A DNA stretch of 64,000 nucleotides from Vanilla planifolia (lineage: Eukaryota > Streptophyta > Magnoliopsida > Asparagales > Orchidaceae), in NCBI GenBank assembly GCA_023846275.1, contig CM043868.1:7335653-7399652 (forward strand), read 5' to 3'. This document shows, one piece after another, positions 1 to 10,003 of this stretch. A program made the position numbers and the translations under genes. Positions within the stretch are counted from its first letter, which is position 1. Each line of letters opens with the position of its first letter. A model generated the notes under the pieces. The model was not told the origin of the DNA. It was given only the letters and a program-made list of their open reading frames with translations, and did no database searches.

Positions 1-2790
1 CCATAGTACTTGAGCAACACAACTACCAGCTGCAACATATTCCGCTTCGGTTGTTGATAGGGCTATACAATTTTGTTTTTTACTTGACCATGAAACAAGA
101 CAGTGTCCTAAAAATTGACATGTTCCTGATGTGCTCTTTCTATCCACTCTAGATCCCCCAAAATCTGAGTCTGTATAGCCAACTAGCTCACAAGAGAGTT
201 CATTTCTAGGATACCATAATCCTAGTGTCATGGTTCCCTTCAAATATTTGAAAATCGCTTTAACACCTTTCAAATGACTTTCCTTTGGATTTGCTTGGAA
301 CCTAGCACATAATCCAACACTAAATAAAATGTCAGGTCTACTCACTGTAAGGTATAATAAAGATCCTATAAGTCCTCTATAGAATTTTTGATCTATTGCT
401 TTCCCTTGTTCATCTAGATCTAAGTGAATGGATTGATTCATGGGAATTTTTCTAGTTTTCATATTCTCATATCCATATTTTTTAAATAATTCTTTTACGT
501 ATTTTGTTTGAGAAATGAATATACCATATTTTAGTTGTTTTATTTGTAACCCTAAGAAGAAATTTAGTTCACCCATCATGCTCATTTCAAATTCCTTAGT
601 CATGAGATCTCCAAATTCTTTACACATTTCTTCTTTTGTACTACCAAAAATAATATCATCAACATAAATTTGAACAATTAATAAATCATCTCCTAATGAC
701 TTTAGAAATAATGTAGTATCCGATTTACCTTTTCTAAAGCCACTATCTACTAGATAGTTACTCAACCTATGATACCATGCACGTGGAGCTTGCTTAAGGT
801 CGTAAAGAGCTTTCTTAAGCTTATAAACATAATCACCTTGTGCATGATTCTCAAAACCTGGGGGTTGTTCTACAAACACATCTTCTTCTATTATTCCATT
901 CAAGAAAGCACTTTTTACATCCATTTGAAACAACCTAAAATTCTTATAACATGAATATGCTAGAAGTAATCTAATTGCTTCTAACCTAGCTACGGGTGCA
1001 AATGAATCCTCAAAATCAATACCTTCTATTTGACTATATCCCTTAGCAACAAGTCTAGCCTTATTTCTAATTATTACACCATTTTCATCTAATTTATTTT
1101 TATAGACCCATCTAGTACCAATTACTTGTTGATCACTAGGTCTTGATACTAATTCCCAAACTTGATTTCTTTCAAATTGGTCTAACTCTTCATTCATGGC
1201 TTGAACCCAATAATCATCTGCAAGGGCTTCTTCTATAGAATTGGGTTCAGAAAATGATACAAAGGCGCTATGATCTATATCTCTAATTGAAGCTCTAGTC
1301 TTCACTCCTTGATTCACATCTCCTATAATCAAATCCTTTGGATGTGAGGTTGCAAATTTCCATCCTTTAGATAGATTATTTTCCTTTTCATTTTCCTTTT
1401 CCATTTCTAGATTTTCTATTTTTTCTTCATTTAAATCTAGATTTTTTACTAATTCTATTTCATCTTCTAAATGCTTTTCACTAACTAGTTGAATTGTCTC
1501 ATCAAACACAACATGCATTGTTTCCTCTATTTTGTGTGATTCTTGATTGAAAACTCTATATGCTTTCCTAATTGATGAGTACCCTAAAAAGATTCCAACA
1601 CTTGCCTTTTCATCAAACTTTTCTAAATTTAATCTCTCATTTTTAAGAATAGTACACTTACAACCAAACACATGAAAATAACTTAGATTTGGTTTCTTCT
1701 TCCTTAGCAATTCAAAAGGAGTTTTCTTCAACTTTGGTCTCAAATTAACCCTATTTATAATGTAACATGCCGTGCTAATAGCTTCGGCCCAAAAATATTT
1801 GGGTGAATTGTATTCGGCTAACATTGTTCTACCCATCTCAACTAGTGTTCTATTCTTTCTTTCTACAATACCATTTTGTTGTGGTGTATATGGGCATGTG
1901 AATTGATGTTTGATTCCTTTCTCTTTACAAAACTCACTAAAATATTCATTCTTAAATTCACTCCCATTATCACTTTGTATACAAATTAATTTTAAACTAT
2001 GTTGTCTTTCTAACTCTCTAATCAAATCTTCAAAGTTCTCAAAAGCTTCATTCTTATGTCTAAGGAAAAATACCCAAGTATATCTAGAAAAATCATCAAC
2101 TATAACAAATCCGTATTGTTTTCCTCCTAAACTTAAAGGTTGTATTGGACCAAAAAGATCTAAGTAAATCTTTTCTAAAGGTCTACTAGTTGTTAATTCA
2201 TTTTGAGATTTGAAAGAGGATTTAACTTGTTTTCCCTTTTGGCAAGATTCACAAAACTCCCAATTTGACTTACTTGGTTTTGGAAGGCCTCTAACTATAT
2301 CTAATTTTGAAATCTTTTTTAAGGTGGAGTATCCTACATGACCTAATCTTCTATGCCATAATGAATTCTCATTAGATTGGGTCACTAGACATTCCAAACC
2401 ACTAGCTTCTAATTGTTCAAAACTAACTACATATGTATCACATTTTCTTTTGCCTATTAGTTCAACATTATTTTTCATAATTTTGCAAGCTTTTGTATTA
2501 AAAACAACATCAAATCCATTATCACAAAGTTGACTAATACTAATTAAATTAAATTCTAAGCCTTCTACTAAAAATACATTTGAAAGGGTAAAGTTTGTCA
2601 TACCTACATCTCCAATTCCAATGATTCTTTTCTTTGTGTTGTCTCCTAGGGTCACCTTCCTATTTGGGCCCGATCTCAAAGATTTGAATTTACTTTTGTC
2701 TCCAATCATGTGTCTTGAACATCCACTATCCAATACCCAAGATGTGGATTTTGATTTTCTTCTTGGTTTTAACTGTATAAGGTGTAAAAT
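1..2790 (-). CDS. pol: pol polyprotein of unit A (protease-integrase-RT-RNase H), C-terminus cut by window edge
   Basis: Retrotransposon polyprotein that matures into the enzymes for copying and inserting the element. The visible part matches unit B throughout as far as I compared it: protease DSG motif, HHCC and DDE integrase, RT with YVDD, and the start of RNase H. Counting from the leucine before DSG (position 2733), 911 codons are inside the window, so the last 93 residues, including one RNase H aspartate, are missing here. The frame is open from 2790, just after a TAG at 2791-2793, and has no ATG before the protease. It shares with unit B an aspartate at residue 645 (codon 799-801) where copia RTs nearly always have glycine in the LYGLKQAP motif, so this copy may be catalytically impaired. 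Confidence 0.9.
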   Translation of the reverse strand, partial: MLHLIQLKPRRKSKSTSWVLDSGCSRHMIGDKSKFKSLRSGPNRKVTLGDNTKKRIIGIGDVGMTNFTLSNVFLVEGLEFNLISISQLCDNGFDVVFNTKACKIMKNNVELIGKRKCDTYVVSFEQLEASGLECLVTQSNENSLWHRRLGHVGYSTLKKISKLDIVRGLPKPSKSNWEFCESCQKGKQVKSSFKSQNELTTSRPLEKIYLDLFGPIQPLSLGGKQYGFVIVDDFSRYTWVFFLRHKNEAFENFEDLIRELERQHSLKLICIQSDNGSEFKNEYFSEFCKEKGIKHQFTCPYTPQQNGIVERKNRTLVEMGRTMLAEYNSPKYFWAEAISTACYIINRVNLRPKLKKTPFELLRKKKPNLSYFHVFGCKCTILKNERLNLEKFDEKASVGIFLGYSSIRKAYRVFNQESHKIEETMHVVFDETIQLVSEKHLEDEIELVKNLDLNEEKIENLEMEKENEKENNLSKGWKFATSHPKDLIIGDVNQGVKTRASIRDIDHSAFVSFSEPNSIEEALADDYWVQAMNEELDQFERNQVWELVSRPSDQQVIGTRWVYKNKLDENGVIIRNKARLVAKGYSQIEGIDFEDSFAPVARLEAIRLLLAYSCYKNFRLFQMDVKSAFLNGIIEEDVFVEQPPGFENHAQGDYVYKLKKALYDLKQAPRAWYHRLSNYLVDSGFRKGKSDTTLFLKSLGDDLLIVQIYVDDIIFGSTKEEMCKEFGDLMTKEFEMSMMGELNFFLGLQIKQLKYGIFISQTKYVKELFKKYGYENMKTRKIPMNQSIHLDLDEQGKAIDQKFYRGLIGSLLYLTVSRPDILFSVGLCARFQANPKESHLKGVKAIFKYLKGTMTLGLWYPRNELSCELVGYTDSDFGGSRVDRKSTSGTCQFLGHCLVSWSSKKQNCIALSTTEAEYVAAGSCVAQVLW

Positions 2791-2895
2791 CTAAATTAGA
2801 AACATTCCACTAATTAAAATCATCAATTTAAGGTTTTTGAATATCCTAAACCTATCCTAAAATGTCTCCAAATATTTTGGAGACCTTTTCTTCTA
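2791..2895 (-). other. gag-pol junction of unit A with three in-frame TAG codons
   Basis: gag and pol are in the same reading frame, but TAG codons at 2893-2895, 2857-2859 and 2791-2793 separate them. The same three are present in units B and C. Neither alternative frame is open across the gap, so one frameshift cannot bypass them. Confidence 0.9.
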
Positions 2896-4569
2896 AGTTT
2901 TATTCTTAGGAACCCAAGAAAGCTTGGGTTGAACACTAGATGGAACTTGCATGTTCTCTTTTTTAACAATCCATCTAACGTTTTGTTTTTGTACATACAT
3001 ATTTCTTCTAAAAAAACAATCTTTCATAGTATGTCCAAGTTTGCAACAATAAAAGCAAACAATGTTTGATGGCCTAGGCATGCTCAAATATCTAGGTTTT
3101 TTGTAATTGAAAGCATGTGAATGATAACAAGCATTTGATACATGTATATTTCTATTATCTATAGCATGCTCAAAAGATTGTATTTTTTCTTTTAAGATTG
3201 AAATATCATGCTTCAAAGAGGTATTTTCAATAATAAGAGATGCCTTTTCATCACATATAAGTTGATTTTCTAATCTTTTCTTTTCATCTTCTTTCATGAC
3301 AAAATCAAGCAATTCAATCTTTTCTTTGTAACTCCTTTTTAATTTTTTATGTGCACTCATTAAGGAAGTTAAGGCATTCATAATTTCAATATAATTATTT
3401 TCAAGAATATCTCTTGTCCAGGAGCTTACCTCCTTTTCTTCTTCTTCTTCACTTGAAGATGTTGAAGATGCTTCATTTGCCATAAAACAAATCATTCCTT
3501 CTTCTCCTTTACTTGAGCTTGAAATGTCTGAATCTTCGGAGGCACTCCATGTAGCTTGAAATGCTTTCTTTTTCTTCAAGCTCTTCTTCTTCTTCTTCTT
3601 TTCTTCCTCCTTCACATGCTTGTTTTTGAGTTTTGGGCATTCCGGTTTTATATGACCGGTTTGACCACACTCAAAGCAAGTTGGTGGCCTCTTCCTCTCT
3701 TTATTGTTTTTCTTCTTCCATTTCCTATTAAGAAAGTTCTTTGCCAAATTTTTTGCTAAACCATTAATATGGAAACTTACCTCATCTTCCAAATCCGTGG
3801 AAGAAGTAGAAGTGGAGTCTGAATCATATTTAGTGGCTTTAAGGACCATAGGTTCTTCCTTCTTCCTTTCATGCTTTAACTTGCTTGTAGAAGTCTCTTC
3901 CGTTAGTCTCCTTGACATTTCTATTTCGGCAGTAAGAAGTTCCCCAAGGAGTTCATCCAATGAAAGTTTGCTAAGATTCTTAGCGGCTTTAATAGCGGTT
4001 GCAAGTGGATCAAATTCCTTTGGAAGGATTCTCAAAATTTTCCTCACAAGGTCACCATTTGAGAATGTCCTCCCAAGGTTTGCCAATCCATTTGTAATAT
4101 CATTAAATCTCAAAAACATACTCTTAATACTTTCACTAGGATTCATTCTAAAAAGTTCATAGTCATGCGTGAGGATGTTGATTTTAGTCTCTTTCACTTG
4201 TGAGGTACCCTCATAAGTTACTTCGAGTTTCTTCCATACCTCAAAAGCCGTATGCAAATTCATGATTTGTGTAAACTCACTAGGAGAAATTCCACAATGA
4301 AGGTAGTTCAATGCCCTAGCATTTAATTGAGCCAATCTCTTGTGCTCAACGTTAAGTTCACTAAAGGGCTTGACCTCATCAGTAGAAGAATCTCTAGGAA
4401 GTTCACAAGGCTTCGTCATGACTTCCCATAATTCCAAATCAATAGATTGAATGAAAATTCTAAAGCGATTTTTCCAATATAAGTAGAATTCTCCTTTGAA
4501 TAATGGAGGCCGATTTGAGGAAAAACCTTCACATAAGGTTGCACTCATTTCGATCAAAGAGGAAGCCAT
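2893..4569 (-). CDS. gag: gag of unit A
   Basis: Capsid and nucleocapsid protein of the copia element, 558 residues, identical in sequence to the gags of units B and C. An N-terminal gag domain (about residues 20-215, UBN2/DUF4219 type, with YW at 31-32 and an LVRKILR-like motif near 174-180) is followed by a basic stretch, a CX2CX4HX4C knuckle (C298, C301, H306, C311), an acidic serine-rich stretch, a predicted coiled coil (about 405-470) and a second knuckle (C505, C508, H513, C518). It starts at ATG 4569, about 100 bases after the primer site, and stops at TAG 2893-2895 in the same frame as pol. Confidence 0.92.
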   Translation of the reverse strand: MASSLIEMSATLCEGFSSNRPPLFKGEFYLYWKNRFRIFIQSIDLELWEVMTKPCELPRDSSTDEVKPFSELNVEHKRLAQLNARALNYLHCGISPSEFTQIMNLHTAFEVWKKLEVTYEGTSQVKETKINILTHDYELFRMNPSESIKSMFLRFNDITNGLANLGRTFSNGDLVRKILRILPKEFDPLATAIKAAKNLSKLSLDELLGELLTAEIEMSRRLTEETSTSKLKHERKKEEPMVLKATKYDSDSTSTSSTDLEDEVSFHINGLAKNLAKNFLNRKWKKKNNKERKRPPTCFECGQTGHIKPECPKLKNKHVKEEEKKKKKKSLKKKKAFQATWSASEDSDISSSSKGEEGMICFMANEASSTSSSEEEEEKEVSSWTRDILENNYIEIMNALTSLMSAHKKLKRSYKEKIELLDFVMKEDEKKRLENQLICDEKASLIIENTSLKHDISILKEKIQSFEHAIDNRNIHVSNACYHSHAFNYKKPRYLSMPRPSNIVCFYCCKLGHTMKDCFFRRNMYVQKQNVRWIVKKENMQVPSSVQPKLSWVPKNKT

Positions 4570-4667
4570 ACTAAATCACAAACACACAAAAAAAAATTGT
4601 GAGAAAGCCTTCACTTAGCACAAGAGGATCTCCCACGTGATGTTACTCACGTAATTTGGGGTTCCTT

Positions 4668-4679
4668 GCTCTGATACCA
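4668..4679 (-). other. Primer binding site of unit A (tRNA-iMet)
   Basis: The minus strand reads TGGTATCAGAGC, a perfect match to the standard plant initiator tRNA-Met primer site. It lies two bases (AT) inside the LTR end at 4682 and fixes the element's orientation. Confidence 0.95.
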
Positions 4680-5277
4680 ATTGAAGTGATTCGTGCTAAA
4701 GAAATCCCACAAGAGGGGGGGGGGTGAATTGTGTATTTAAATTCTTATAATTTCCGAAATTAAATTTAAAAGACTTTAAGCAAAAGTAAAGAACATTGAA
4801 CACACAAATTTTCAAGTGGTTCGACTCAAAACCGAGTCTACGTCCACCCCCAACCGGTGTTGGGAAAAATCCACTAAATTCTCCGATTACAAGTGAGGTT
4901 TTTCTTACGGTTCACCTCGAACCTACTTGGGATTTTTATTATGGCTAATCCCAAACCTACTTGAGTTTTTACCGGGCTCAACTCAAACCCGGGGCTTTAG
5001 CACAAACGTCGGGACGCCCTTGCCCCAAAACAAAAATACGAAAAATTGGCAAATGACTTAAGAAAAATTGGAGAAAAGAGGAGGCACACACAATCGTCGA
5101 ATTAGAGGGATAGAGATTTAGAAATGATTGAAAAACCTCTAATTCCACTAGCTTTCTTGCCGCTTTGCTTCTAGAGCTCGAATGCGCCGATTTTGCTCGG
5201 ATGCTTGTGTTTGAGATCTGAAAATCTTTTTAAACAATTTAGCAAAGGTTAAAACTAAAAAATACATAATTTTTCTA

Positions 5278-5285
5278 TATTTATA
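5278..5285 (-). promoter_or_regulatory. LTR 1 TATA box with adjoining inverted repeat
   Basis: The minus strand reads TATAAATA. Directly upstream of it, 5284-5305 form a perfect inverted repeat with 9 bp arms (tagagctca / tgagctcta) and a 4-base loop. Transcription would start near 5250, giving a U3 of about 1.37 kb and an R-U5 of about 0.57 kb. The same arrangement occurs in LTR 2 (12386-12393) and LTR 3 (19496-19503). Confidence 0.65.
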
Positions 5286-5390
5286 GAGCTCAGATTTGAG
5301 CTCTAAAAACACCCCCAACGGCTCCAAAAATTAATTAGCCGTTTGGGCAACGGACGGAAAGCAGCCACCGTCCGATCCGGGCCCAAAAAC

Positions 5391-5681
5391 GAACGGCGCA
5401 GATTGTTTACGCATTTTACCGTTCGGGCTTAATCCAGAGCGTTGGATCCGGGCGGACTTGATCTGAGCCATTAGATCCCGCGCGCTGAACGAACGGCGTT
5501 GATTGACCTCGCGAAACAGCCGTTCGAATTTACTCTCGCCCGTTGGATCTGGGCGGGCTTGATCTGCGCCATTGGATTGCGCGCTGAACGAACGGCGCTG
5601 ATTAGCCTCGCGAAACAGCCGTTAGAATTTACTCTCGCCCGTTGGATCTAGGCGGGCTTGATCTGCGCCTTTGGATCCGGC
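5391..5681 (-). repeat. GC-rich ~100 bp tandem repeats in U3 of LTR 1
   Basis: About 2.9 copies of a 99-101 bp unit, with the marker cgttggatc at 5440, 5541 and 5640. They begin about 100 bp upstream of the TATA box, where enhancers usually lie. The first copy is the most diverged. Equivalent copies are at 12499-12789 and 19609-19899. Confidence 0.8.
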
Positions 5682-5829
5682 CGAAGTTATAAGGTGGGAT
5701 TTTTTAGTCCCACACTGCAGAAGCGAATTCAGCGCACCTCTTTATAACGAATTTTCGCCGTTTAACGTTCGAGCCACTTTGGGGCCGGCTCCCCCCTTCC
5801 TTGACCGGGATTTCATCACCTGGTTCGGG

Positions 5830-5975
5830 TTGACTTAGCCAAGCATTTGTTCATTGACTGTTGACCGCGCTGCAGTTTGACCTAGCCGAGTTCCTTTGGG
5901 CGGTCTTGGCTTAGCCAGGCACTGTTCATTTGACTGTTGACCAGCTCTAGCCGAGCTCCTCTCGGCGTGCTTTGG
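5830..5975 (-). repeat. 76 bp direct repeat in U3 of LTR 1
   Basis: Two diverged copies of a 76 bp unit, each with gactgttgacc (5856 and 5932) and an agccgag motif. It is present in all three LTRs. Confidence 0.7.
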
Positions 5976-6618
5976 GTCCAGGCTAGGTTTAGCCTTTTCG
6001 GGTCAACCAAATTTTTATTTTTTAAATTAAATTTTTAATTTCTAAAAGATGGACGGGCTGTTTTGGCGCCGGGTCGACCCGCCCATTGCTACAGTACATT
6101 TTCCCGAGACTTCGGTTGTTTTAGGGTATTTTTGACGAATTTTTTAGCCAAAAATTTGACTATAAGTGTATAAAAATAATTTTGTATTCTTATAGTATTA
6201 TAAGTTAATTAAGTGGCTATGAAAAGAAATTCGTAGAAAACGATTCCAAAATAATATTAAAAAATCAAATACCCATGTCTATACATTTTGTCAAATATGC
6301 TTGGCCCAAAAATCAAAATTCAGTATTAAATAATTTTATAATATTTTTAAATGTTAATACTACTAGTGTGCCTCATAATCTCAAAGTTTGGACATATCAA
6401 ATTCAAGAAAAATAAAAAGAAATTCAATTATAAAAAATCTTGCGCATGTCTCAAAATTCCTTGAAGTATGCCATGACCTCAAGGCCCTTAGAGACCATTA
6501 TTTTAGACATCTAAAATACATGGCTTGATTTAATTAATTATTAACAATTTTACTTAAAATCAAGCCCAAATAAAATATACACATTTATGCTTGACTCATC
6601 AAACACAAGGGTGTAACA

Positions 6619-6631
6619 ATCTCCCCCTTTT
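6619..6631 (-). other. Polypurine tract of unit B
   Basis: The minus strand reads AAAAGGGGGAGAT immediately before the LTR start TGTTACACCC. This is the expected plus-strand primer position. Confidence 0.85.
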
Positions 6632-6660
6632 GATGATGGCAAGACATAAATGTAAAAGAA

Positions 6661-6768
6661 TAAGTGTATTAAAATACAATTCATAAGGATAAAAATGTGC
6701 TCCCCCTATCTTGATAAGTGTATTAAAATACAATTCATAGGGATAAAAATGTGCTCCCCCTATCTTGA
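6661..6768 (-). repeat. 54 bp tandem duplication with extra polypurine tracts (unit B)
   Basis: Two 54 bp units (6661-6714, 6715-6768) differing at one base, each carrying an AGGGGGAGCA-type purine run on the minus strand. Two more purine runs follow between 6768 and 6805. The segment lies between the pol stop and the LTR and has no coding capacity of its own. Confidence 0.85.
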
Positions 6769-6826
6769 TGCTCCCCCTCACTTCTAACTATTCTCCCCCT
6801 TTGACACCATCAAAAGGAAATACACC

Positions 6827-9800
6827 CTAAACAATGTGTAATATTCCTAATTGTGCCCTCAATATTTGAAATTGCTCCGAAGGTAAGGGTTTGGTAAAAA
6901 TATCAGCCAATTCAAGTTTAGTGGAGACATATTCCAATTCTACTAATCCTTTGGCTACTTGGTCTCTAATAAAATGATATCTAACATCTATGTGCTTAGT
7001 CCTAGAGTGATGAACTTGATTTTTAGCTAAGGCTAATGCACTTGTGTTATCAATTCTAATAGGTATATGTGTGACTTCTAAACCATAGTCTTGCAGTTGT
7101 TGTCTTAACCATAGTACTTGAGCAACACAACTACCAGCTGCAACATATTCCGCTTCGGTTGTTGATAGGGCTATACAATTTTGTTTTTTACTTGACCATG
7201 AAACAAGACAGTGTCCTAAAAATTGACATGTTCCTGATGTGCTCTTTCTATCCACTCTAGATCCCCCAAAATCTGAGTCTGTATAGCCAACTAGCTCACA
7301 AGAGAGTTCATTTCTAGGATACCATAATCCTAGTGTCATGGTTCCCTTCAAATATTTGAAAATCGCTTTAACACCTTTCAAATGACTTTCCTTTGGATTT
7401 GCTTGGAACCTAGCACATAATCCAACACTAAATAAAATGTCAGGTCTACTCACTGTAAGGTATAATAAAGATCCTATAAGTCCTCTATAGAATTTTTGAT
7501 CTATTGCTTTCCCTTGTTCATCTAGATCTAAGTGAATGGATTGATTCATGGGAATTTTTCTAGTTTTCATATTCTCATATCCATATTTTTTAAATAATTC
7601 TTTTACGTATTTTGTTTGAGAAATGAATATACCATATTTTAGTTGTTTTATTTGTAACCCTAAGAAGAAATTTAGTTCACCCATCATGCTCATTTCAAAT
7701 TCCTTAGTCATGAGATCTCCAAATTCTTTACACATTTCTTCTTTTGTACTACCAAAAATAATATCATCAACATAAATTTGAACAATTAATAAATCATCTC
7801 CTAATGACTTTAGAAATAATGTAGTATCCGATTTACCTTTTCTAAAGCCACTATCTACTAGATAGTTACTCAACCTATGATACCATGCACGTGGAGCTTG
7901 CTTAAGGTCGTAAAGAGCTTTCTTAAGCTTATAAACATAATCACCTTGTGCATGATTCTCAAAACCTGGGGGTTGTTCTACAAACACATCTTCTTCTATT
8001 ATTCCATTCAAGAAAGCACTTTTTACATCCATTTGAAACAACCTAAAATTCTTATAACATGAATATGCTAGAAGTAATCTAATTGCTTCTAACCTAGCTA
8101 CGGGTGCAAATGAATCCTCAAAATCAATACCTTCTATTTGACTATATCCCTTAGCAACAAGTCTAGCCTTATTTCTAATTATTACACCATTTTCATCTAA
8201 TTTATTTTTATAGACCCATCTAGTACCAATTACTTGTTGATCACTAGGTCTTGATACTAATTCCCAAACTTGATTTCTTTCAAATTGGTCTAACTCTTCA
8301 TTCATGGCTTGAACCCAATAATCATCTGCAAGGGCTTCTTCTATAGAATTGGGTTCAGAAAATGATACAAAGGCGCTATGATCTATATCTCTAATTGAAG
8401 CTCTAGTCTTCACTCCTTGATTCACATCTCCTATAATCAAATCCTTTGGATGTGAGGTTGCAAATTTCCATCCTTTAGATAGATTATTTTCCTTTTCATT
8501 TTCCTTTTCCATTTCTAGATTTTCTATTTTTTCTTCATTTAAATCTAGATTTTTTACTAATTCTATTTCATCTTCTAAATGCTTTTCACTAACTAGTTGA
8601 ATTGTCTCATCAAACACAACATGCATTGTTTCCTCTATTTTGTGTGATTCTTGATTGAAAACTCTATATGCTTTCCTAATTGATGAGTACCCTAAAAAGA
8701 TTCCAACACTTGCCTTTTCATCAAACTTTTCTAAATTTAATCTCTCATTTTTAAGAATAGTACACTTACAACCAAACACATGAAAATAACTTAGATTTGG
8801 TTTCTTCTTCCTTAGCAATTCAAAAGGAGTTTTCTTCAACTTTGGTCTCAAATTAACCCTATTTATAATGTAACATGCCGTGCTAATAGCTTCGGCCCAA
8901 AAATATTTGGGTGAATTGTATTCGGCTAACATTGTTCTACCCATCTCAACTAGTGTTCTATTCTTTCTTTCTACAATACCATTTTGTTGTGGTGTATATG
9001 GGCATGTGAATTGATGTTTGATTCCTTTCTCTTTACAAAACTCACTAAAATATTCATTCTTAAATTCACTCCCATTATCACTTTGTATACAAATTAATTT
9101 TAAACTATGTTGTCTTTCTAACTCTCTAATCAAATCTTCAAAGTTCTCAAAAGCTTCATTCTTATGTCTAAGGAAAAATACCCAAGTATATCTAGAAAAA
9201 TCATCAACTATAACAAATCCGTATTGTTTTCCTCCTAAACTTAAAGGTTGTATTGGACCAAAAAGATCTAAGTAAATCTTTTCTAAAGGTCTACTAGTTG
9301 TTAATTCATTTTGAGATTTGAAAGAGGATTTAACTTGTTTTCCCTTTTGGCAAGATTCACAAAACTCCCAATTTGACTTACTTGGTTTTGGAAGGCCTCT
9401 AACTATATCTAATTTTGAAATCTTTTTTAAGGTGGAGTATCCTACATGACCTAATCTTCTATGCCATAATGAATTCTCATTAGATTGGGTCACTAGACAT
9501 TCCAAACCACTAGCTTCTAATTGTTCAAAACTAACTACATATGTATCACATTTTCTTTTGCCTATTAGTTCAACATTATTTTTCATAATTTTGCAAGCTT
9601 TTGTATTAAAAACAACATCAAATCCATTATCACAAAGTTGACTAATACTAATTAAATTAAATTCTAAGCCTTCTACTAAAAATACATTTGAAAGGGTAAA
9701 GTTTGTCATACCTACATCTCCAATTCCAATGATTCTTTTCTTTGTGTTGTCTCCTAGGGTCACCTTCCTATTTGGGCCCGATCTCAAAGATTTGAATTTA

Positions 9801-9898
9801 CTTTTGTCTCCAATCATGTGTCTTGAACATCCACTATCCAATACCCAAGATGTGGATTTTGATTTTCTTCTTGGTTTTAACTGTATAAGGTGTAAAAT
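6827..9898 (-). CDS. pol: pol polyprotein of unit B (protease-integrase-RT-RNase H)
   Basis: A complete copia pol frame of 1023 codons from just after a TAG (9899-9901) to the stop at 6827. Residues are numbered from the leucine before the protease motif (position 9841). Protease DSG is at 2-4. The integrase zinc site runs from H127/H132 to C161/C164, with catalytic D192, D255 and E291. In RT, D605 and the YVDD aspartates 692-693 are present. In RNase H, D855, E896 and D931 are present. No internal stop or frameshift is visible. Residue 645 is Asp (codon 7907-7909) where copia RTs have a conserved Gly and where unit C has Gly. There is no ATG before the protease, so translation must depend on gag by readthrough or splicing. 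Only 208 bp separate pol from the LTR, so there is no env-like frame. Confidence 0.95.
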   Translation of the reverse strand: MLHLIQLKPRRKSKSTSWVLDSGCSRHMIGDKSKFKSLRSGPNRKVTLGDNTKKRIIGIGDVGMTNFTLSNVFLVEGLEFNLISISQLCDNGFDVVFNTKACKIMKNNVELIGKRKCDTYVVSFEQLEASGLECLVTQSNENSLWHRRLGHVGYSTLKKISKLDIVRGLPKPSKSNWEFCESCQKGKQVKSSFKSQNELTTSRPLEKIYLDLFGPIQPLSLGGKQYGFVIVDDFSRYTWVFFLRHKNEAFENFEDLIRELERQHSLKLICIQSDNGSEFKNEYFSEFCKEKGIKHQFTCPYTPQQNGIVERKNRTLVEMGRTMLAEYNSPKYFWAEAISTACYIINRVNLRPKLKKTPFELLRKKKPNLSYFHVFGCKCTILKNERLNLEKFDEKASVGIFLGYSSIRKAYRVFNQESHKIEETMHVVFDETIQLVSEKHLEDEIELVKNLDLNEEKIENLEMEKENEKENNLSKGWKFATSHPKDLIIGDVNQGVKTRASIRDIDHSAFVSFSEPNSIEEALADDYWVQAMNEELDQFERNQVWELVSRPSDQQVIGTRWVYKNKLDENGVIIRNKARLVAKGYSQIEGIDFEDSFAPVARLEAIRLLLAYSCYKNFRLFQMDVKSAFLNGIIEEDVFVEQPPGFENHAQGDYVYKLKKALYDLKQAPRAWYHRLSNYLVDSGFRKGKSDTTLFLKSLGDDLLIVQIYVDDIIFGSTKEEMCKEFGDLMTKEFEMSMMGELNFFLGLQIKQLKYGIFISQTKYVKELFKKYGYENMKTRKIPMNQSIHLDLDEQGKAIDQKFYRGLIGSLLYLTVSRPDILFSVGLCARFQANPKESHLKGVKAIFKYLKGTMTLGLWYPRNELSCELVGYTDSDFGGSRVDRKSTSGTCQFLGHCLVSWSSKKQNCIALSTTEAEYVAAGSCVAQVLWLRQQLQDYGLEVTHIPIRIDNTSALALAKNQVHHSRTKHIDVRYHFIRDQVAKGLVELEYVSTKLELADIFTKPLPSEQFQILRAQLGILHIV

Positions 9899-10003
9899 CT
9901 AAATTAGAAACATTCCACTAATTAAAATCATCAATTTAAGGTTTTTGAATATCCTAAACCTATCCTAAAATGTCTCCAAATATTTTGGAGACCTTTTCTT
10001 CTA
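9899..10003 (-). other. gag-pol junction of unit B with three in-frame TAG codons
   Basis: In-frame TAG codons lie at 10001-10003 (gag stop), 9965-9967 and 9899-9901, all in the common gag/pol frame. None is followed by the CARYYA context known for leaky UAG readthrough. The +1 frame ends at a TGA and the -1 frame at a TAG within the gap. A strong-looking splice donor (GAG|GTAAGC) sits upstream in gag at 10537, in phase with possible acceptors at 9899 and 9881. Confidence 0.9.

Larger units (their letters stand above)
4682..6618 (-). repeat. LTR 1, shared by units A (5' LTR) and B (3' LTR)
   Basis: A 1937 bp LTR. On the minus strand it begins TGTTACACCC and ends CACTTCA, with the usual TG...CA termini. 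It is bounded by the primer site on one side and a polypurine tract on the other. Relative to LTRs 2 and 3 it has one C to T change at 5009 (CCG context) and a 2 bp deletion near 6049. The U3 part (right half) carries GC-rich tandem repeats; a TATA box lies at 5278-5285. An AATAAA on the minus strand at 4935-4940 is a possible polyadenylation signal. Confidence 0.95.

Noticed and set aside
769..4162. Plus-strand open frames of 61, 85, 67 and 152 codons, repeated in each array unit
   Set aside because: They are antisense shadows of gag and pol and recur only because the units repeat.
6599..6781. 60-codon minus-strand frame with an 18-residue internal repeat, also at 13709-13891
   Set aside because: It is the translation of the 54 bp non-coding duplication and spans the LTR boundary.
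6619..6826. Possible env-like gene between pol and LTR, as in some SIRE elements
   Set aside because: Only 208 bp of repeat and polypurine sequence lie there.
9899..10003. Ribosomal frameshift between gag and pol
   Set aside because: gag and pol are in the same frame and neither other frame is open across the gap.
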